Assembly (NCBI GenBank): GCA_945288535.1
Contig: CALYQQ010000007.1
Span: 1-64,000 of the forward strand
Length of the DNA stretch: 64,000 nucleotides
Reading direction: 5' to 3'
Source: an uncultured Enterobacterales bacterium
GTDB lineage: Bacteria; Pseudomonadota; Gammaproteobacteria; Enterobacterales; CALYQQ01
The notes below the pieces were generated by a model. The model made no database searches, was not told the DNA's origin, and saw nothing but the letters and a program-made list of their open reading frames with translations. A program made the translations under genes and the position numbers. Positions 19,840 to 33,387 of the stretch are shown here, piece after piece. Numbering within the stretch: position 1 is the stretch's first letter; each line of letters starts with the position of its first letter.

Positions 19840-21618
19840 TTATATACTATCTTCTTGACTAGTTAACAATGAGTTGAATGCGCCAGATACTTTGGCTAAT
19901 ACAGAATAAGGTCCTGACTGAATAATTTTTCCATCAGCCATTACCCATATTTCATCATAATGAAGCGTTTGATCTAACTTATGCGTAATAAAAAGTGTCA
20001 GTTGATTAAATGCGACTTGCTGTAACGTCTCCATGATAAAGTGTTCACTGACCTCATCAAGACTCGATGTTGGTTCATCAAGTAATAACAATTTACATGG
20101 GTGTAATAAAGCACGTGCTAACGCGATTCGCTGGGCCTGGCCAACAGATAGTCTCGCAGCACTATCGCCGATTTTAGTTTCTAATCCATCAGGTAGTTTG
20201 TGCATAAATTCATCAATAGCAGTTTGTCTAACGACTTCCATTAATCGATTATTATCAGTAGCTGGATAAGCGAGTAAAATATTATTACGAATAGTATCTG
20301 CAGGTAAATGCGGTGTTTGGCCAATCCAACTAACCTGTTGTCGCCATTGCTGACTATTTAAAGTGTATAATTCAATACCATTAATCGTTAAGCTTCCTTG
20401 ATAAGGTAAAAAGCCAAGTAATACATTAAATAATGAACTTTTACCCGCACCACTATAACCCACAATTGCAATGCGTTGTCCAGAGTGTAGCGTAAAGTTC
20501 AATGGACCCGCCAATATTTTACCATCACGAGACTGAATGATCAGATTAGTTGCAACAATAATTATTGCTTTTTCAGCCTCATTATAGGTTAGTCCCAATG
20601 GATTCATCAGTTGGGGTTGAGGTTGCTTTTCGTCAAGGAAGGTAAAAAGGGTTTCTGCAGCCCCTATAGCCTGCGCTTTAGCATGATAAAATGTACCTAG
20701 GTCACGTAAAGGTTGGAAAAATTCAGGTGCAAGGATGAGGCAAAAAAAGCCAGTGAATAAAGATATAGATAAACCATAGCTACCGAAATTGAGCTCACCT
20801 AGATAAGAAAAACCAAAATAGACAGCAACAAGAGCAATAGATACCGAAGCAAAAAACTCCAAAACAGCAGAGGATAAAAAAGCCAATTTTAATACATCTA
20901 TTGTACGAATACGAAAAGCTTCTGATGCACAACGAATGATATCTGTTTCATATTTGCGTCGATTAAATAAACGCAAAGTATCGAGACCGCGTAATCTATC
21001 GAGAAAGTTACCACTCAAACGAGATAATGCTAGAAAGTTACGTCGGTTTGCATCGGCGGCTCCCATACCAACCATAATCATAAACAATGGAATTAACGGT
21101 GCCGTAAGGAGTAAAATTAATGCTACTACCCAGTTTTGGGGGAAAATAGCGATAATGATCATGATAGGAATAATCATAGCAATCATCATTTGCGGTAAAT
21201 ATCGAGCATAATAGTCTTGTATGTCTTCGATTTGTTCAAAAATCATAGTGGTCCAGCTACCAACAGCTTTTCCCTGTATCCAGATAGGACCATAATTTTG
21301 TAGACGTGTTAATACTGCACGCCTAACTTGTTGGCGAACAAGAGCACCACATGAAAAACTGATGGTTTCTTTGAGCCAGACTAAAACCGCTTTAATAATA
21401 ACCGTTAATACTACTAATCCGAAGTAAGGAATAAGTAAATGTCTATCACTTTTTTCAATAATAAAAGCGTGTAAAATAAATGCTAATAACCAAGCCTGAC
21501 TTATGATAATGATGCCATTTACAATACCAATAGCTAATAATGCTCTGAAACTATTTTTAGCAGGTTTACATTGTTTTTTTAACCAACTAACAAGTTCTTT
21601 CTGTCTATTTTTATTCAT
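19840..21618 (-). CDS. cydD: heme/thiol ABC exporter subunit CydD
   Basis: Protein of about 592 residues with the partner layout to CydC: membrane helices, then ATPase with Walker A GYSGAGKSS, signature LSVGQAQR and Walker B LLLDEP. It aligns with E. coli CydD from the first residues (MNKNRQKELVSWLKKQ), so I start at ATG 21618 rather than at a start 22 codons upstream. First gene of cydD-cydC-aat. trxB lies upstream on the same strand, separated by a 770-base gap that is longer than usual. Confidence 0.96.
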   Translation of the reverse strand: MNKNRQKELVSWLKKQCKPAKNSFRALLAIGIVNGIIIISQAWLLAFILHAFIIEKSDRHLLIPYFGLVVLTVIIKAVLVWLKETISFSCGALVRQQVRRAVLTRLQNYGPIWIQGKAVGSWTTMIFEQIEDIQDYYARYLPQMMIAMIIPIMIIIAIFPQNWVVALILLLTAPLIPLFMIMVGMGAADANRRNFLALSRLSGNFLDRLRGLDTLRLFNRRKYETDIIRCASEAFRIRTIDVLKLAFLSSAVLEFFASVSIALVAVYFGFSYLGELNFGSYGLSISLFTGFFCLILAPEFFQPLRDLGTFYHAKAQAIGAAETLFTFLDEKQPQPQLMNPLGLTYNEAEKAIIIVATNLIIQSRDGKILAGPLNFTLHSGQRIAIVGYSGAGKSSLFNVLLGFLPYQGSLTINGIELYTLNSQQWRQQVSWIGQTPHLPADTIRNNILLAYPATDNNRLMEVVRQTAIDEFMHKLPDGLETKIGDSAARLSVGQAQRIALARALLHPCKLLLLDEPTSSLDEVSEHFIMETLQQVAFNQLTLFITHKLDQTLHYDEIWVMADGKIIQSGPYSVLAKVSGAFNSLLTSQEDSI

Positions 21619-22388
21619 GTGTTCTTTTTTCTTAAAAACAAAAAGATAAGGTCTAACCATAAGTAAAATGTTATAAACCTGCAAGTGTAGCGTGTTATTA
21701 TGTTAAAAACCAGTACCTAAATAGAGAGTTAATATTATGTTAGTTTGTGAACAATATTATATTAAGGAATATAAAATAAATTATTTAAACTATTTACGAT
21801 TATAGTTATTATAATTAATAATATATTTTTGATTATATTTTTAATCATTATTAAACTTCATTACTTATTCTTTATAAAATACAAATAAATTTTTAGAAAA
21901 TCTAATATTAATTTATTTATGTAATAATATTTATTAACAACTGAATTAATATGCATTTTTATATTAATAATTATTTTATTTATATTAGACTTGATAATAT
22001 TAGTTAAAATGAATTATTTAATATGATGTCATTATCAGAATAAAACAACTCTACAATGTACAATATTACAGAATATAGATTAATGTATAAAATAGAGCTA
22101 ATGATTATCGTAATGTTTATAATTAATATTATATTATGTATAAATTATCACCTTATTAGAACATATTTTATCTGTATATAGAGTATCGTTAATAAGAAAG
22201 GTTTTAGAAATAGCGCATTAGATGAATATTAACAACATAAAAGTGGTATTTATTGGTAAGCTGTACTCAAGTACACCTATTAAAATAATGCGATGATAAT
22301 AGATTGATTGAATAACGAATTCATCATGAATATTAAGTGATGTATAAGATAAACATGATGAATTCTCGTAACTAACAAAATATAAGCA
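21619..22388. other. gap between trxB and cydD
   Basis: About 770 bases of A/T runs. It contains the inverted repeat at 22317-22365 near trxB and nothing else I can name. Confidence 0.45.
22317..22365 (-). terminator. inverted repeat downstream of trxB
   Basis: Perfect 12-bp arms GAATTCATCATG/CATGATGAATTC separated by 25 bases, beginning 23 bases past the trxB stop. Probably a transcription terminator or 3'-end stabilising stem; there is no strong T tract. Confidence 0.5.
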
Positions 22389-23908
<1,520 letters not shown>

Positions 23909-24403
23909 ATGGTTGAAACCAAAGTTCGCCCAGGGAAAGAATTAGATTATACAGACCGTTGTATTTTGAATGAACTACAAAAGGATGGCCGTATTTCTAA
24001 TGTAGAACTTTCAAAACGTGTAGGATTATCACCGACACCATGTTTGGAACGTGTTCGTCGTCTGGAACGACAAGGCTATATCCAGGGTTATACCGCTTTG
24101 TTAAATCCTCATTTTTTAAATGCGTCTTTACTTGTTTTTGTTGAAATTACGCTAAATCGTGGCACCTCTGATGTTTTCGAGCAATTTAATCAAGCTGTCC
24201 AAAAATTGGATGATATTCAAGAGTGTCATTTAGTTTCGGGTGATTTTGATTATTTGTTAAAAACGAGAGCGGCAGATATGTCAGCATATCGAAAGCTATT
24301 AGGGGAAACACTTTTACGTTTACCAGGAGTAAATGATACAAGAACCTATGTAGTTATGGAAGAAGTAAAACAGACCAATAATTTGGTTATTAAAGACAGT
24401 TAA
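23909..24403 (+). CDS. lrp: leucine-responsive regulatory protein
   Basis: Protein of 164 residues, as in E. coli. An N-terminal helix-turn-helix (LQKDGRISNVELSKRVGLSP) is followed by the RAM/Lrp ligand-binding domain (VSGDFDYLLKTRAADM). Lrp is a global regulator of amino-acid, fimbrial and transport genes. AAGGAGAGG is a strong ribosome site before the ATG. The C-terminus (YVVMEEVKQTNNLVIK) agrees with true Lrp rather than AsnC. ftsK follows on the same strand. Confidence 0.97.
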   Translation: MVETKVRPGKELDYTDRCILNELQKDGRISNVELSKRVGLSPTPCLERVRRLERQGYIQGYTALLNPHFLNASLLVFVEITLNRGTSDVFEQFNQAVQKLDDIQECHLVSGDFDYLLKTRAADMSAYRKLLGETLLRLPGVNDTRTYVVMEEVKQTNNLVIKDS

Positions 24404-24523
24404 TTTTGTACGGAATGATGCAAAATTACGACAAATCCGTTACACTCCTGTTTATCTATACAGCGTAGCGCCGAAGATAATTCGGTGCTAATGTTTTTTA
24501 TTACACCACCTGGAGAGCTTTGT

Positions 24524-27500
24524 TTGAGCCAGGAATATACTAAATCGAAAGCGTTTGTTTTGAAAAAGAGAACAGGATATAGTTTACTGCTTGAAGTTTT
24601 TTTTCTGATAGCCATAGTGTTTTCTGTCTATCTGATAATTGCTTTATTTACATTTGATTCTGCTGATCCAAGCTGGACACAGACTGCCTGGCATGATTTA
24701 ATCCATAATGCAGGCGGAAGGATAGGTGCTTGGATAGCTGATATTTTGTTTTTTTGTTGTGGGGTTATTGCATATTTTATACCTATCGTTGGCCTTCTTT
24801 TTTGTTGGATATTTGCTCAACAATACTACCAGGAAAGGCGAATTGATTATTTTACTTTAGCTCTAAAAGTAATTGGTGCTGTTGCGCTATTTTTAAGTTC
24901 ATGTGCTTTAGTGGCAATGAATGCTGATGACATGCATTACTTTTCGTCTGGTGGTGTGCTAGGGAGTTTACTCTCAGGATTTATGATTAATCAATTTAAT
25001 CATATTGGAGCAACACTCCTCTTTTTATCTATTTGGGGGGCGGGTTTTTCACTTTTTACTGGCTGGCCTTGGCTACTTATTGTAGAAAAAATTGGTTGGG
25101 GAACATTTTATCTATTTAATTTGCTGCGTTGTTTATGCCAGCATTGGAAAAAATCGGCTATAAAAGACCCGCTTCCAGAGCGTAAAAATAAATCGTCTCA
25201 TTTTAGTTATAACCAATTGAATATCATCCATGATAAAAATGAACTCTGTACTGTTTATCCTCAGATCATACCAGAAGAACATGAACTACAACTAGATAAA
25301 CAAATAGAAATAAGTAATGATAGTATTTTGACAAATAAGCAACCGAATGTTGACGATGTCGATCCTTCTTATTTATCCTCTGGTGCAATCCAGAAGAAAA
25401 TAGAGCCACTCTATTCAACACTAATGCCAAATGTTACAGAGAATAATTATACTACATCGCCTAGCATTACTTTATCTAATGATCATAAATTAGTTGAGGA
25501 TAAAGCACATGATGCAAATAATGTGTCATTTGAGCAAGTAACAACTTATACCGAGAAAACGAGTTCTATTTTCAATAATACGAATGATAAGTCAGAAATA
25601 AATGAACCTTATAACGTTGCTACTTCTAATAAAATAAATGCGTTAAATAAAGAAGCTGTAACACCTAAAGAAACAGCAGCACATCAAGAAAATGTAACGC
25701 ATAATAACGCCCCTAAACGCTATAATAAAGAAAAACGAAAAGTTCATCAGATGTTACCACGGCCTAATCCGGTACGTATTCCTACTCGTCGTGAATTATT
25801 ATCTTATGGTATTCGCTTACCATCCCAGCGTCAGCAAGAGGTTGAAATACGAAAACAAGAACGATCTGAAGATCGTATCACATTTGATGAATTAGCTACT
25901 TCGTCCATTAACTATTATGAAAACGGAGATCATCATTGTTATGATAAAAAGCTAACCACAGAGACAGCATTTAATTTAGATACACATGAGGATAGCGAAA
26001 TGGCACTTGATGTTATCGCTAATCCATATCAGGGTGAAGCTAAAGAAGTAATATTTGATAAAACGGATAATTTTTATCAGGATCATGATGCGTTTCTATC
26101 CGTTACACGATCCAATCAACATCATAATATGATGCCTCGAGACGATATAGAAGAAGTAAAAGTACAGGAGAAACCTTATAATCAACCCTTACATGATCTT
26201 TATGTATCACATACATTTTGCGATGATAGCCAAAAACTAAAAAGCGTTTCTAGGGATAGGGATTACGATATTAATGAGGGATTAATCCATCCTTTTTTAA
26301 TGAGAAATGATCCCTCATTACCTAAACCAACGACGCCTTTGCCTACACTCGATTTGTTGACGCCGCCTCCTGCATCTAAAATGCCAATTAATATGGGGGC
26401 CTTACAACGTCAGGGTGAGTTACTTGAAGAAAGATTAATGGATTATCGAGTAAATGCCAAAGTTGTCGGTATTCATCCTGGCCCTGTAATTACCTTATTT
26501 GAGCTGGATTTAGCCCCAGGCGTAAAAGTTGCCCGTATTTCTAATTTAGCACGTGATTTAGCTCGTTCATTATCAACAACAGCTGTTCGGGTGGTTGAAA
26601 TTTTACCGGGTCGTCCTTATGTTGGGCTTGAGTTACCAAATATACATCGTCAAACAGTTTATTTACGAGAAGTTCTTGATTGTGAACAATTCCGTGAAAT
26701 CAACTCACCATTAGCTATTGTATTAGGTCAAAATATATCGGGTAAGCCCGTTATCGCTGACTTAGCTAAAATGCCACACGTATTAGTCGCAGGTACAACG
26801 GGTTCAGGTAAATCGGTTGGGGTAAATGCTATGATTATTAGTATGCTTTATAAAGCGACACCCGACGATGTTCGCTTTATCATGATTGACCCTAAAATGT
26901 TAGAGTTGTCTGTCTATGAAGGCATTCCTCATCTATTAACTGAAGTTGTGACGGATATGAAGGATGCATCTAACGCGCTTAATTGGTGTGTGGGAGAGAT
27001 GGAACGTCGTTATAAATTAATGTCAGCACTCGGTGTACGTAATCTATCTGGCTATAATGAACGTATAGCGCAGGCAGAACAAATGGGACGTCCCGTACCC
27101 GATCCATTTTGGAAACCAGGTATGACAATGGATGATTTTCCACCACATCTGGAAAAATTACCTTACATTGTTGTTATTGTGGATGAATTTGCCGATCTTA
27201 TGATGGCAGTCGGTAAAAAAGTAGAAGAGCTTATTGCACGACTGGCACAAAAAGCACGTGCTGCAGGTATTCATTTAGTTCTTGCGACACAGCGACCTTC
27301 TGTTGATGTTATTACAGGACTAATTAAAGCGAATATCCCAACACGGATAGCCTTTACTGTATCCAGTAAAATTGATTCAAGGACAATTTTGGATCAAGGG
27401 GGGGCAGAATCCTTACTTGGTATGGGGGATATGCTTTATTTGCCGGCAAGCTCATCAATTCCGATGCGTGTACATGGTGCTTTTGTCCGTGATGAAGAAG

Positions 27501-27811
27501 TGCACGCTGTTGCGCAAGATTGGAAAGCACGAGGAAAACCACAGTATATTGAAAGCATTACTGCAACGGTAGAAGATAGTAGTACAGGTAATAATTCTGA
27601 TAATCAAGATGATCTTGATCCACTCTATGATAGTGCTGTTGCATTTGTTATTGAAAAACGCAAAGCATCTATTTCTGCAGTGCAGAGGCAATTTAGAATT
27701 GGTTATAATCGGGCGGCTCGAATCGTTGAACAAATGGAAGCGGATGGTACTGTTAGTCCTCCAGGCCATAATGGTAATCGTGAAGTATTAGCGCCGCCAC
27801 CTTTTGAATAA
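24524..27811 (+). CDS. ftsK: DNA translocase FtsK
   Basis: Protein of about 1095 residues. Four N-terminal membrane helices anchor it at the septum (to about 220). A long, low-complexity, Asn/Glu/Lys-rich linker of some 400 residues follows. The C-terminal motor has Walker [11 protein letters not shown] near residue 757 and a winged-helix gamma domain at the end ([20 protein letters not shown]), which reads KOPS sequences and activates XerCD. I choose the TTG at 24524 because GGAG sits upstream and the product then begins like E. coli FtsK (SQEY). Confidence 0.96.
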   Translation: MSQEYTKSKAFVLKKRTGYSLLLEVFFLIAIVFSVYLIIALFTFDSADPSWTQTAWHDLIHNAGGRIGAWIADILFFCCGVIAYFIPIVGLLFCWIFAQQYYQERRIDYFTLALKVIGAVALFLSSCALVAMNADDMHYFSSGGVLGSLLSGFMINQFNHIGATLLFLSIWGAGFSLFTGWPWLLIVEKIGWGTFYLFNLLRCLCQHWKKSAIKDPLPERKNKSSHFSYNQLNIIHDKNELCTVYPQIIPEEHELQLDKQIEISNDSILTNKQPNVDDVDPSYLSSGAIQKKIEPLYSTLMPNVTENNYTTSPSITLSNDHKLVEDKAHDANNVSFEQVTTYTEKTSSIFNNTNDKSEINEPYNVATSNKINALNKEAVTPKETAAHQENVTHNNAPKRYNKEKRKVHQMLPRPNPVRIPTRRELLSYGIRLPSQRQQEVEIRKQERSEDRITFDELATSSINYYENGDHHCYDKKLTTETAFNLDTHEDSEMALDVIANPYQGEAKEVIFDKTDNFYQDHDAFLSVTRSNQHHNMMPRDDIEEVKVQEKPYNQPLHDLYVSHTFCDDSQKLKSVSRDRDYDINEGLIHPFLMRNDPSLPKPTTPLPTLDLLTPPPASKMPINMGALQRQGELLEERLMDYRVNAKVVGIHPGPVITLFELDLAPGVKVARISNLARDLARSLSTTAVRVVEILPGRPYVGLELPNIHRQTVYLREVLDCEQFREINSPLAIVLGQNISGKPVIADLAKMPHVLVAGTTGSGKSVGVNAMIISMLYKATPDDVRFIMIDPKMLELSVYEGIPHLLTEVVTDMKDASNALNWCVGEMERRYKLMSALGVRNLSGYNERIAQAEQMGRPVPDPFWKPGMTMDDFPPHLEKLPYIVVIVDEFADLMMAVGKKVEELIARLAQKARAAGIHLVLATQRPSVDVITGLIKANIPTRIAFTVSSKIDSRTILDQGGAESLLGMGDMLYLPASSSIPMRVHGAFVRDEEVHAVAQDWKARGKPQYIESITATVEDSSTGNNSDNQDDLDPLYDSAVAFVIEKRKASISAVQRQFRIGYNRAARIVEQMEADGTVSPPGHNGNREVLAPPPFE

Positions 27812-27921
27812 AAGTTAGCAGAAAATATCGTACTGTAAAAGTTAGAAATCGTCTTGAAAATAGTAGTATTAGCGAATAATCCATCATCTATTTTGAATTC
27901 ACTAAAGGATAAGATAGCAAT

Positions 27922-28533
27922 ATGAAAAAGATATTTACCTTGTGTTACTTTATTATCGGCTTATTTTCTATGTCAGTTATGGCAGATGTTCGTAGTGAAT
28001 TACAACAACGCTTAAGCAAAGTAAATAGTTTACATGCCCATTTTATTCAGACAGTTAAAGATGCGCAGGGAAAATTAATCCAGGAAGGTAAAGGCGAATT
28101 ATGGTTAAAGCAACCTGATCTTTTTCGCTGGCATATGTTAGAGCCTGATGAAAGTATACTCGTTTCAGATGGTAAAACTTTATGGTTTTATGATCCCTTT
28201 GTGGAACAAGTTACGGCTAACTGGCTGAATGATGCAGCAAAAAATACACCTCTTATATTAATTACACGTAATAGGGCCCAAGACTGGAATAATTATATGA
28301 TTATGCAAGTAGGTAATAAATTTGATTTATCACCACGTTCTTCTATGAAAAATTTGCATCCCTTTAGTATTGTCATTAATACACAAGGTGTAATCGATTC
28401 CTTTATCACGAAAGAAATGGATGGACAAACGAGCATATATAAACTTGATAAAAATACAACGGCGTTGGTTGATAACAAAGCATTTATTTTTACACCGCCG
28501 AAAGGTACGACCGTAGATGATCAACGTCGCTGA
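27922..28533 (+). CDS. lolA: outer-membrane lipoprotein carrier protein LolA
   Basis: Protein of 203 residues with a signal peptide ending near MAD (residue 21). LolA ferries lipoproteins through the periplasm from LolCDE to LolB. Family features: [59 protein letters not shown] precedes the ATG. It sits between ftsK and rarA, eight bases before rarA, the conserved enterobacterial order. Confidence 0.96.
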   Translation: MKKIFTLCYFIIGLFSMSVMADVRSELQQRLSKVNSLHAHFIQTVKDAQGKLIQEGKGELWLKQPDLFRWHMLEPDESILVSDGKTLWFYDPFVEQVTANWLNDAAKNTPLILITRNRAQDWNNYMIMQVGNKFDLSPRSSMKNLHPFSIVINTQGVIDSFITKEMDGQTSIYKLDKNTTALVDNKAFIFTPPKGTTVDDQRR

Positions 28534-28541
28534 GGATAATT

Positions 28542-29888
28542 GTGTCAAACCTATCACTTGATTTTGTAGGAAATATTTTTCAGCCATTAGCGGCGCGTAT
28601 GCGGCCAACAACATTACAGCATTATATTGGCCAACAACATCTATTGGGGAAAGGAAAACCCTTACCTCGGGCAATAGAAGCTGGGCAATTACATTCTATG
28701 ATTTTATGGGGACCGCCAGGGACAGGCAAAACAACATTAGCTGAATTAATTGCACATTATGCAGATGCAAACGTTGAACGCGTTTCAGCAATTACCTCTG
28801 GAATAAAAGAGATCCGCGATGCTATTGAAAAAGCTAAACAGCATCGTCAAATGGGACGTCAAACAATTTTATTTGTTGATGAAGTTCATCGTTTCAACAA
28901 AAGTCAGCAAGATGCTTTTTTACCTTATATAGAAGATGGCACAATCACTTTTATTGGTGCGACAACTGAAAATCCTTCTTTTGAGTTAAATTCGGCATTA
29001 TTATCGCGAGCAAAAGTCTATCTATTAAAATCGTTAACCAATAAAGAAATAGAGCAAGTGGTTGATCAGGCCATGAGCGATGATATGTATGGATATGGCA
29101 AACAAGCGGATATTCTTTTAAATGAGGATACACGTCATATTTTGTCTGAATTAGCCAATGGAGATGCAAGACGAGCACTCAATACATTGGAAATGATGGT
29201 CGATATGGCACCGATAAATCATCAAGGTAAACGGGTGCTTTCCGTTGAATTATTAAAAGAAGTTACAGGAGAACACACTGCCCGGTTTGATAATAAAGGT
29301 GATCGTTATTATGACCTGATTTCAGCATTACATAAATCGATACGTGGCTCTGCACCTGATGCAGCACTTTATTGGTATGCAAGAATTATTACGGCAGGGG
29401 GCGATCCGCTTTATGTTGCTAGACGTTTACTTGCCATAGCATCGGAAGACATCGGTAATGCTGATCCGCGTGCAATGCAAATTGCCATTGCTGCATGGGA
29501 TTGTTTCACGCGTGTTGGTCCTGCGGAAGGAGAGCGTGCTATTGCTCAAGCTATCGTCTATTTGGCATGTGCACCGAAAAGTAATGCGGTATATCTTGCA
29601 TTCAAAGCAGCGCTAAAAGATGCAAAAGAAAAACCCGATTATGATGTCCCAGAACATTTACGGAATGCACCGACGAACCTTATGAAGAATATGGGAATAG
29701 GTAGTGAATATCGCTATGCACATGATGAAGAAAGTGCCTATGCTGCCGGCGAGTGCTATTTTCCAAAAGAGATGGAAAATAACCGTTATTATTATCCAAC
29801 TAATCGAGGTCTTGAAGCTAAAATAGCTGAAAAGTTAGATTGGTTAGTAAAGTTAGATAAAAATAGTCCAATAAAACGCTATCGTTAA
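28542..29888 (+). CDS. rarA: replication-associated recombination protein A (RarA/MgsA)
   Basis: Protein of 448 residues of the AAA+ clamp-loader-like group. RarA acts at stalled replication forks and binds SSB. Walker A is GPPGTGKTT, Walker [10 protein letters not shown], with sensor 1 GATTENPSF and the arginine finger region SALLSRAK. It aligns end to end with E. coli RarA (447). The start is GTG at 28542, giving MSNLSLDF as in E. coli, with GAGGA upstream. A clear terminator follows. Confidence 0.97.
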   Translation: MSNLSLDFVGNIFQPLAARMRPTTLQHYIGQQHLLGKGKPLPRAIEAGQLHSMILWGPPGTGKTTLAELIAHYADANVERVSAITSGIKEIRDAIEKAKQHRQMGRQTILFVDEVHRFNKSQQDAFLPYIEDGTITFIGATTENPSFELNSALLSRAKVYLLKSLTNKEIEQVVDQAMSDDMYGYGKQADILLNEDTRHILSELANGDARRALNTLEMMVDMAPINHQGKRVLSVELLKEVTGEHTARFDNKGDRYYDLISALHKSIRGSAPDAALYWYARIITAGGDPLYVARRLLAIASEDIGNADPRAMQIAIAAWDCFTRVGPAEGERAIAQAIVYLACAPKSNAVYLAFKAALKDAKEKPDYDVPEHLRNAPTNLMKNMGIGSEYRYAHDEESAYAAGECYFPKEMENNRYYYPTNRGLEAKIAEKLDWLVKLDKNSPIKRYR

Positions 29889-29925
29889 TTTAAATATTAC
29901 GGTAAGGTTATATAACCTATTATAC

Positions 29926-29960
29926 ACACCGTTATCTTATCTTTAACGGTGTCTTTTTTT
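29926..29960 (+). terminator. rarA terminator
   Basis: Stem ACACCGTTA/TAACGGTGT with a 9-base loop followed by C and seven T residues; classic rho-independent form, 37 bases after the rarA stop. Confidence 0.85.
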
Positions 29961-29995
29961 AAGAAAACCATTAATTTTAACCCTAAATTGACTAA

Positions 29996-31300
<1,305 letters not shown>

Positions 31301-31330
31301 ATTTAACGTCTATTCAAACCATTATTGATA

Positions 31331-31362
31331 CAAAAAGCACAAAGTTATTTGTGCTTTTTGTT
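31331..31362 (+). terminator. serS terminator
   Basis: Perfect 13-bp stem CAAAAAGCACAAA/TTTGTGCTTTTTG with a 4-base loop, then TTTAT. It can work in both directions. Confidence 0.88.
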
Positions 31363-32062
31363 TATATTCATCAATAATGAATTCTTGGTAGCTAATAACA
31401 TTTAACATATTAAAAATTTTTGTAGCATTTATTACCGTTAGATGTCTGATCAGATCATTATCATCAAGTGTGATTATAATAAAAATATACTATTTAACTT
31501 GAGTATCTATAGCATAGATTAACGTTATCCAAAATAAACTAAGCAAGCTCTCTGTAATTAATAAGCGAGCTCACTAAACTTATCCTCTTGTTTATTATGT
31601 TTAACAGAGCGAATGCTATTTACTTTTATTTTCTTTAATGGCAATTGAAGCATGTCATAATAAAAACTTCTGCGACTAATAGCGAATAAATATTAATTAG
31701 ACTATAGTTAGTATAAATAATAATATTTAATAATATAATCATTAAAATTAAATAGAGATTATGATTATTTTATTAATTCATTTATTCTTTAATTTTTATT
31801 AAAAAGAATAGAATGGTAAAGAAAGTTATAATATTAATAATAGAAATAGCCAATTAATTTATATGGTATAGAAAAAATGCATTTTATATAAAAATAACCT
31901 AGCATAAATACTATAGTTTTTGAAAAAATTAATTACACTAATTAATTCTGTTAAAATTAATTAACAATATAAGTAATAGTTATTTTATTATTGCTATTGA
32001 CTTTTTTAACGCAAATGACATTATGCAAGAGATTTTGTTTATTCTCTTTGGTAGTCGTATTT
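31363..32062. other. serS-ycaD gap
   Basis: About 700 bases of mostly A/T runs. In E. coli dmsABC and ycaC lie between serS and ycaD; neither is present and I recognise no remnant. Confidence 0.4.
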
Positions 32063-33205
32063 ATGTTTTTTCAGTCATCGATTTTTCGCTCAGTCTGTTT
32101 TTTATTGAGCGGACTTATGTTGTTTACACTTTCTACAGCAGTTTTGAATACATTAACACCCTTATGGGTTGGCTCTACACTGGCGGCAAGCTTAATTGGT
32201 TCTGGCTATTTTATTGGTAATCTCATTGGTGCTTTGGTTTCTGGCAGGATGATAAAATTATGGGCATTTCATAAGAGTTACTGTTTTGCCTGCTTACTGT
32301 TTGCGTTATCTACAATTGCCCTTTTAATTTCAACTAATTATTTTTGGTGGGGTTTTAGCCGTATGTTAGCAGGTATCGCCTGCGCAATGGTGTGGGTCAT
32401 TGTTGAGAGTGCATTATTAAAAATGGGAACTGTATCGAATCGCGGATTATTTTTAGCTGCTTATATGGTAGTTTATTATCTAGGAACTGTTAGCGGTCAA
32501 TTATTATTAAAGATCGTCCCAACCACAAGTATTAGTGTATTACCCTGGACAAGTCTCTTATTTCTTTGTGCAATACTGCCTATTGCATTCGTACATGTTG
32601 TAGACGATGAAACAGATACAACAAATACAACAAATAATAAGACTGAATTAGGTAATATTAAAAAATTATTACAACGGCAAGATCTTCATATTAGTATCAT
32701 CGGTTGCATTATATCTGGTATTATTATTGGTTCTCTGTATAGTTTATTGCCTTTATATTTAGACTATTTAGGTTATTCTAATAGCGAAATAGCGACATGG
32801 ATAGCTTGGTTGGTTGCAGCGGGTATACTTGGTCAATTTCCGATTGGCCGTTTAGCCGATCATTATGGGCGATCGCTTATTTTAAAAATTCTCGCATGTC
32901 TAATAATTGTAGCAGCCACGTTGATTTTGATAGATGTTTCTTTTTTACGTGTAGCACTTTTTTTACTTGGTTGTACGAGCTTCACACTTTATCCTGTCAC
33001 GATGGCATGGGGATGTGAAAGAGTTTCTCATAAAGAATTAGTTACTATGAATCAATTATTATTAATTAGCTATACCGTTGGTGGCATATTAGGATTAGCG
33101 TGTATAGGTGTCTGTATGCAATATCTATCTAATAATTTCTTATTTATCATAATAATGGCCGTTGATGCATTCTTTCTTTTTTTATTATCAAGAAAAAAGG
33201 ATTAA
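32063..33205 (+). CDS. ycaD: MFS transporter YcaD
   Basis: Protein of about 380 residues with 12 hydrophobic helices. It aligns along its length with E. coli YcaD (LLSGLMLFTLSTAVLNTLTPLW, GNLIGALVSGRMIK, CAMVWVIVESALL, AAYMVVYYLGT, GILGQFPIGRLADHYGR, FTLYPVTMAWGCE). YcaD is an uncharacterised major facilitator family exporter. I place the start at ATG 32063 by alignment; it has only a weak ribosome site, and upstream starts would add a poorly matching hydrophobic stretch. It precedes comEC, as ycaD and ycaI are near each other in E. coli. Confidence 0.85.
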   Translation: MFFQSSIFRSVCFLLSGLMLFTLSTAVLNTLTPLWVGSTLAASLIGSGYFIGNLIGALVSGRMIKLWAFHKSYCFACLLFALSTIALLISTNYFWWGFSRMLAGIACAMVWVIVESALLKMGTVSNRGLFLAAYMVVYYLGTVSGQLLLKIVPTTSISVLPWTSLLFLCAILPIAFVHVVDDETDTTNTTNNKTELGNIKKLLQRQDLHISIIGCIISGIIIGSLYSLLPLYLDYLGYSNSEIATWIAWLVAAGILGQFPIGRLADHYGRSLILKILACLIIVAATLILIDVSFLRVALFLLGCTSFTLYPVTMAWGCERVSHKELVTMNQLLLISYTVGGILGLACIGVCMQYLSNNFLFIIIMAVDAFFLFLLSRKKD

Positions 33206-33387
33206 GATATATAGCGCGTACTTTCTATTTTGTCGAGAAATATACCCAACTCCTTTTAACAGAGGCTAAATAGTTTCTTTATTATCATTTTTATTTGCTC
33301 TACAACTCTCATATAGAGAGCTATATTGTAGAGCAAAGATTTTTAATCTGTATACTTATTCTTTATTTCATCAAACAGGCATATCCT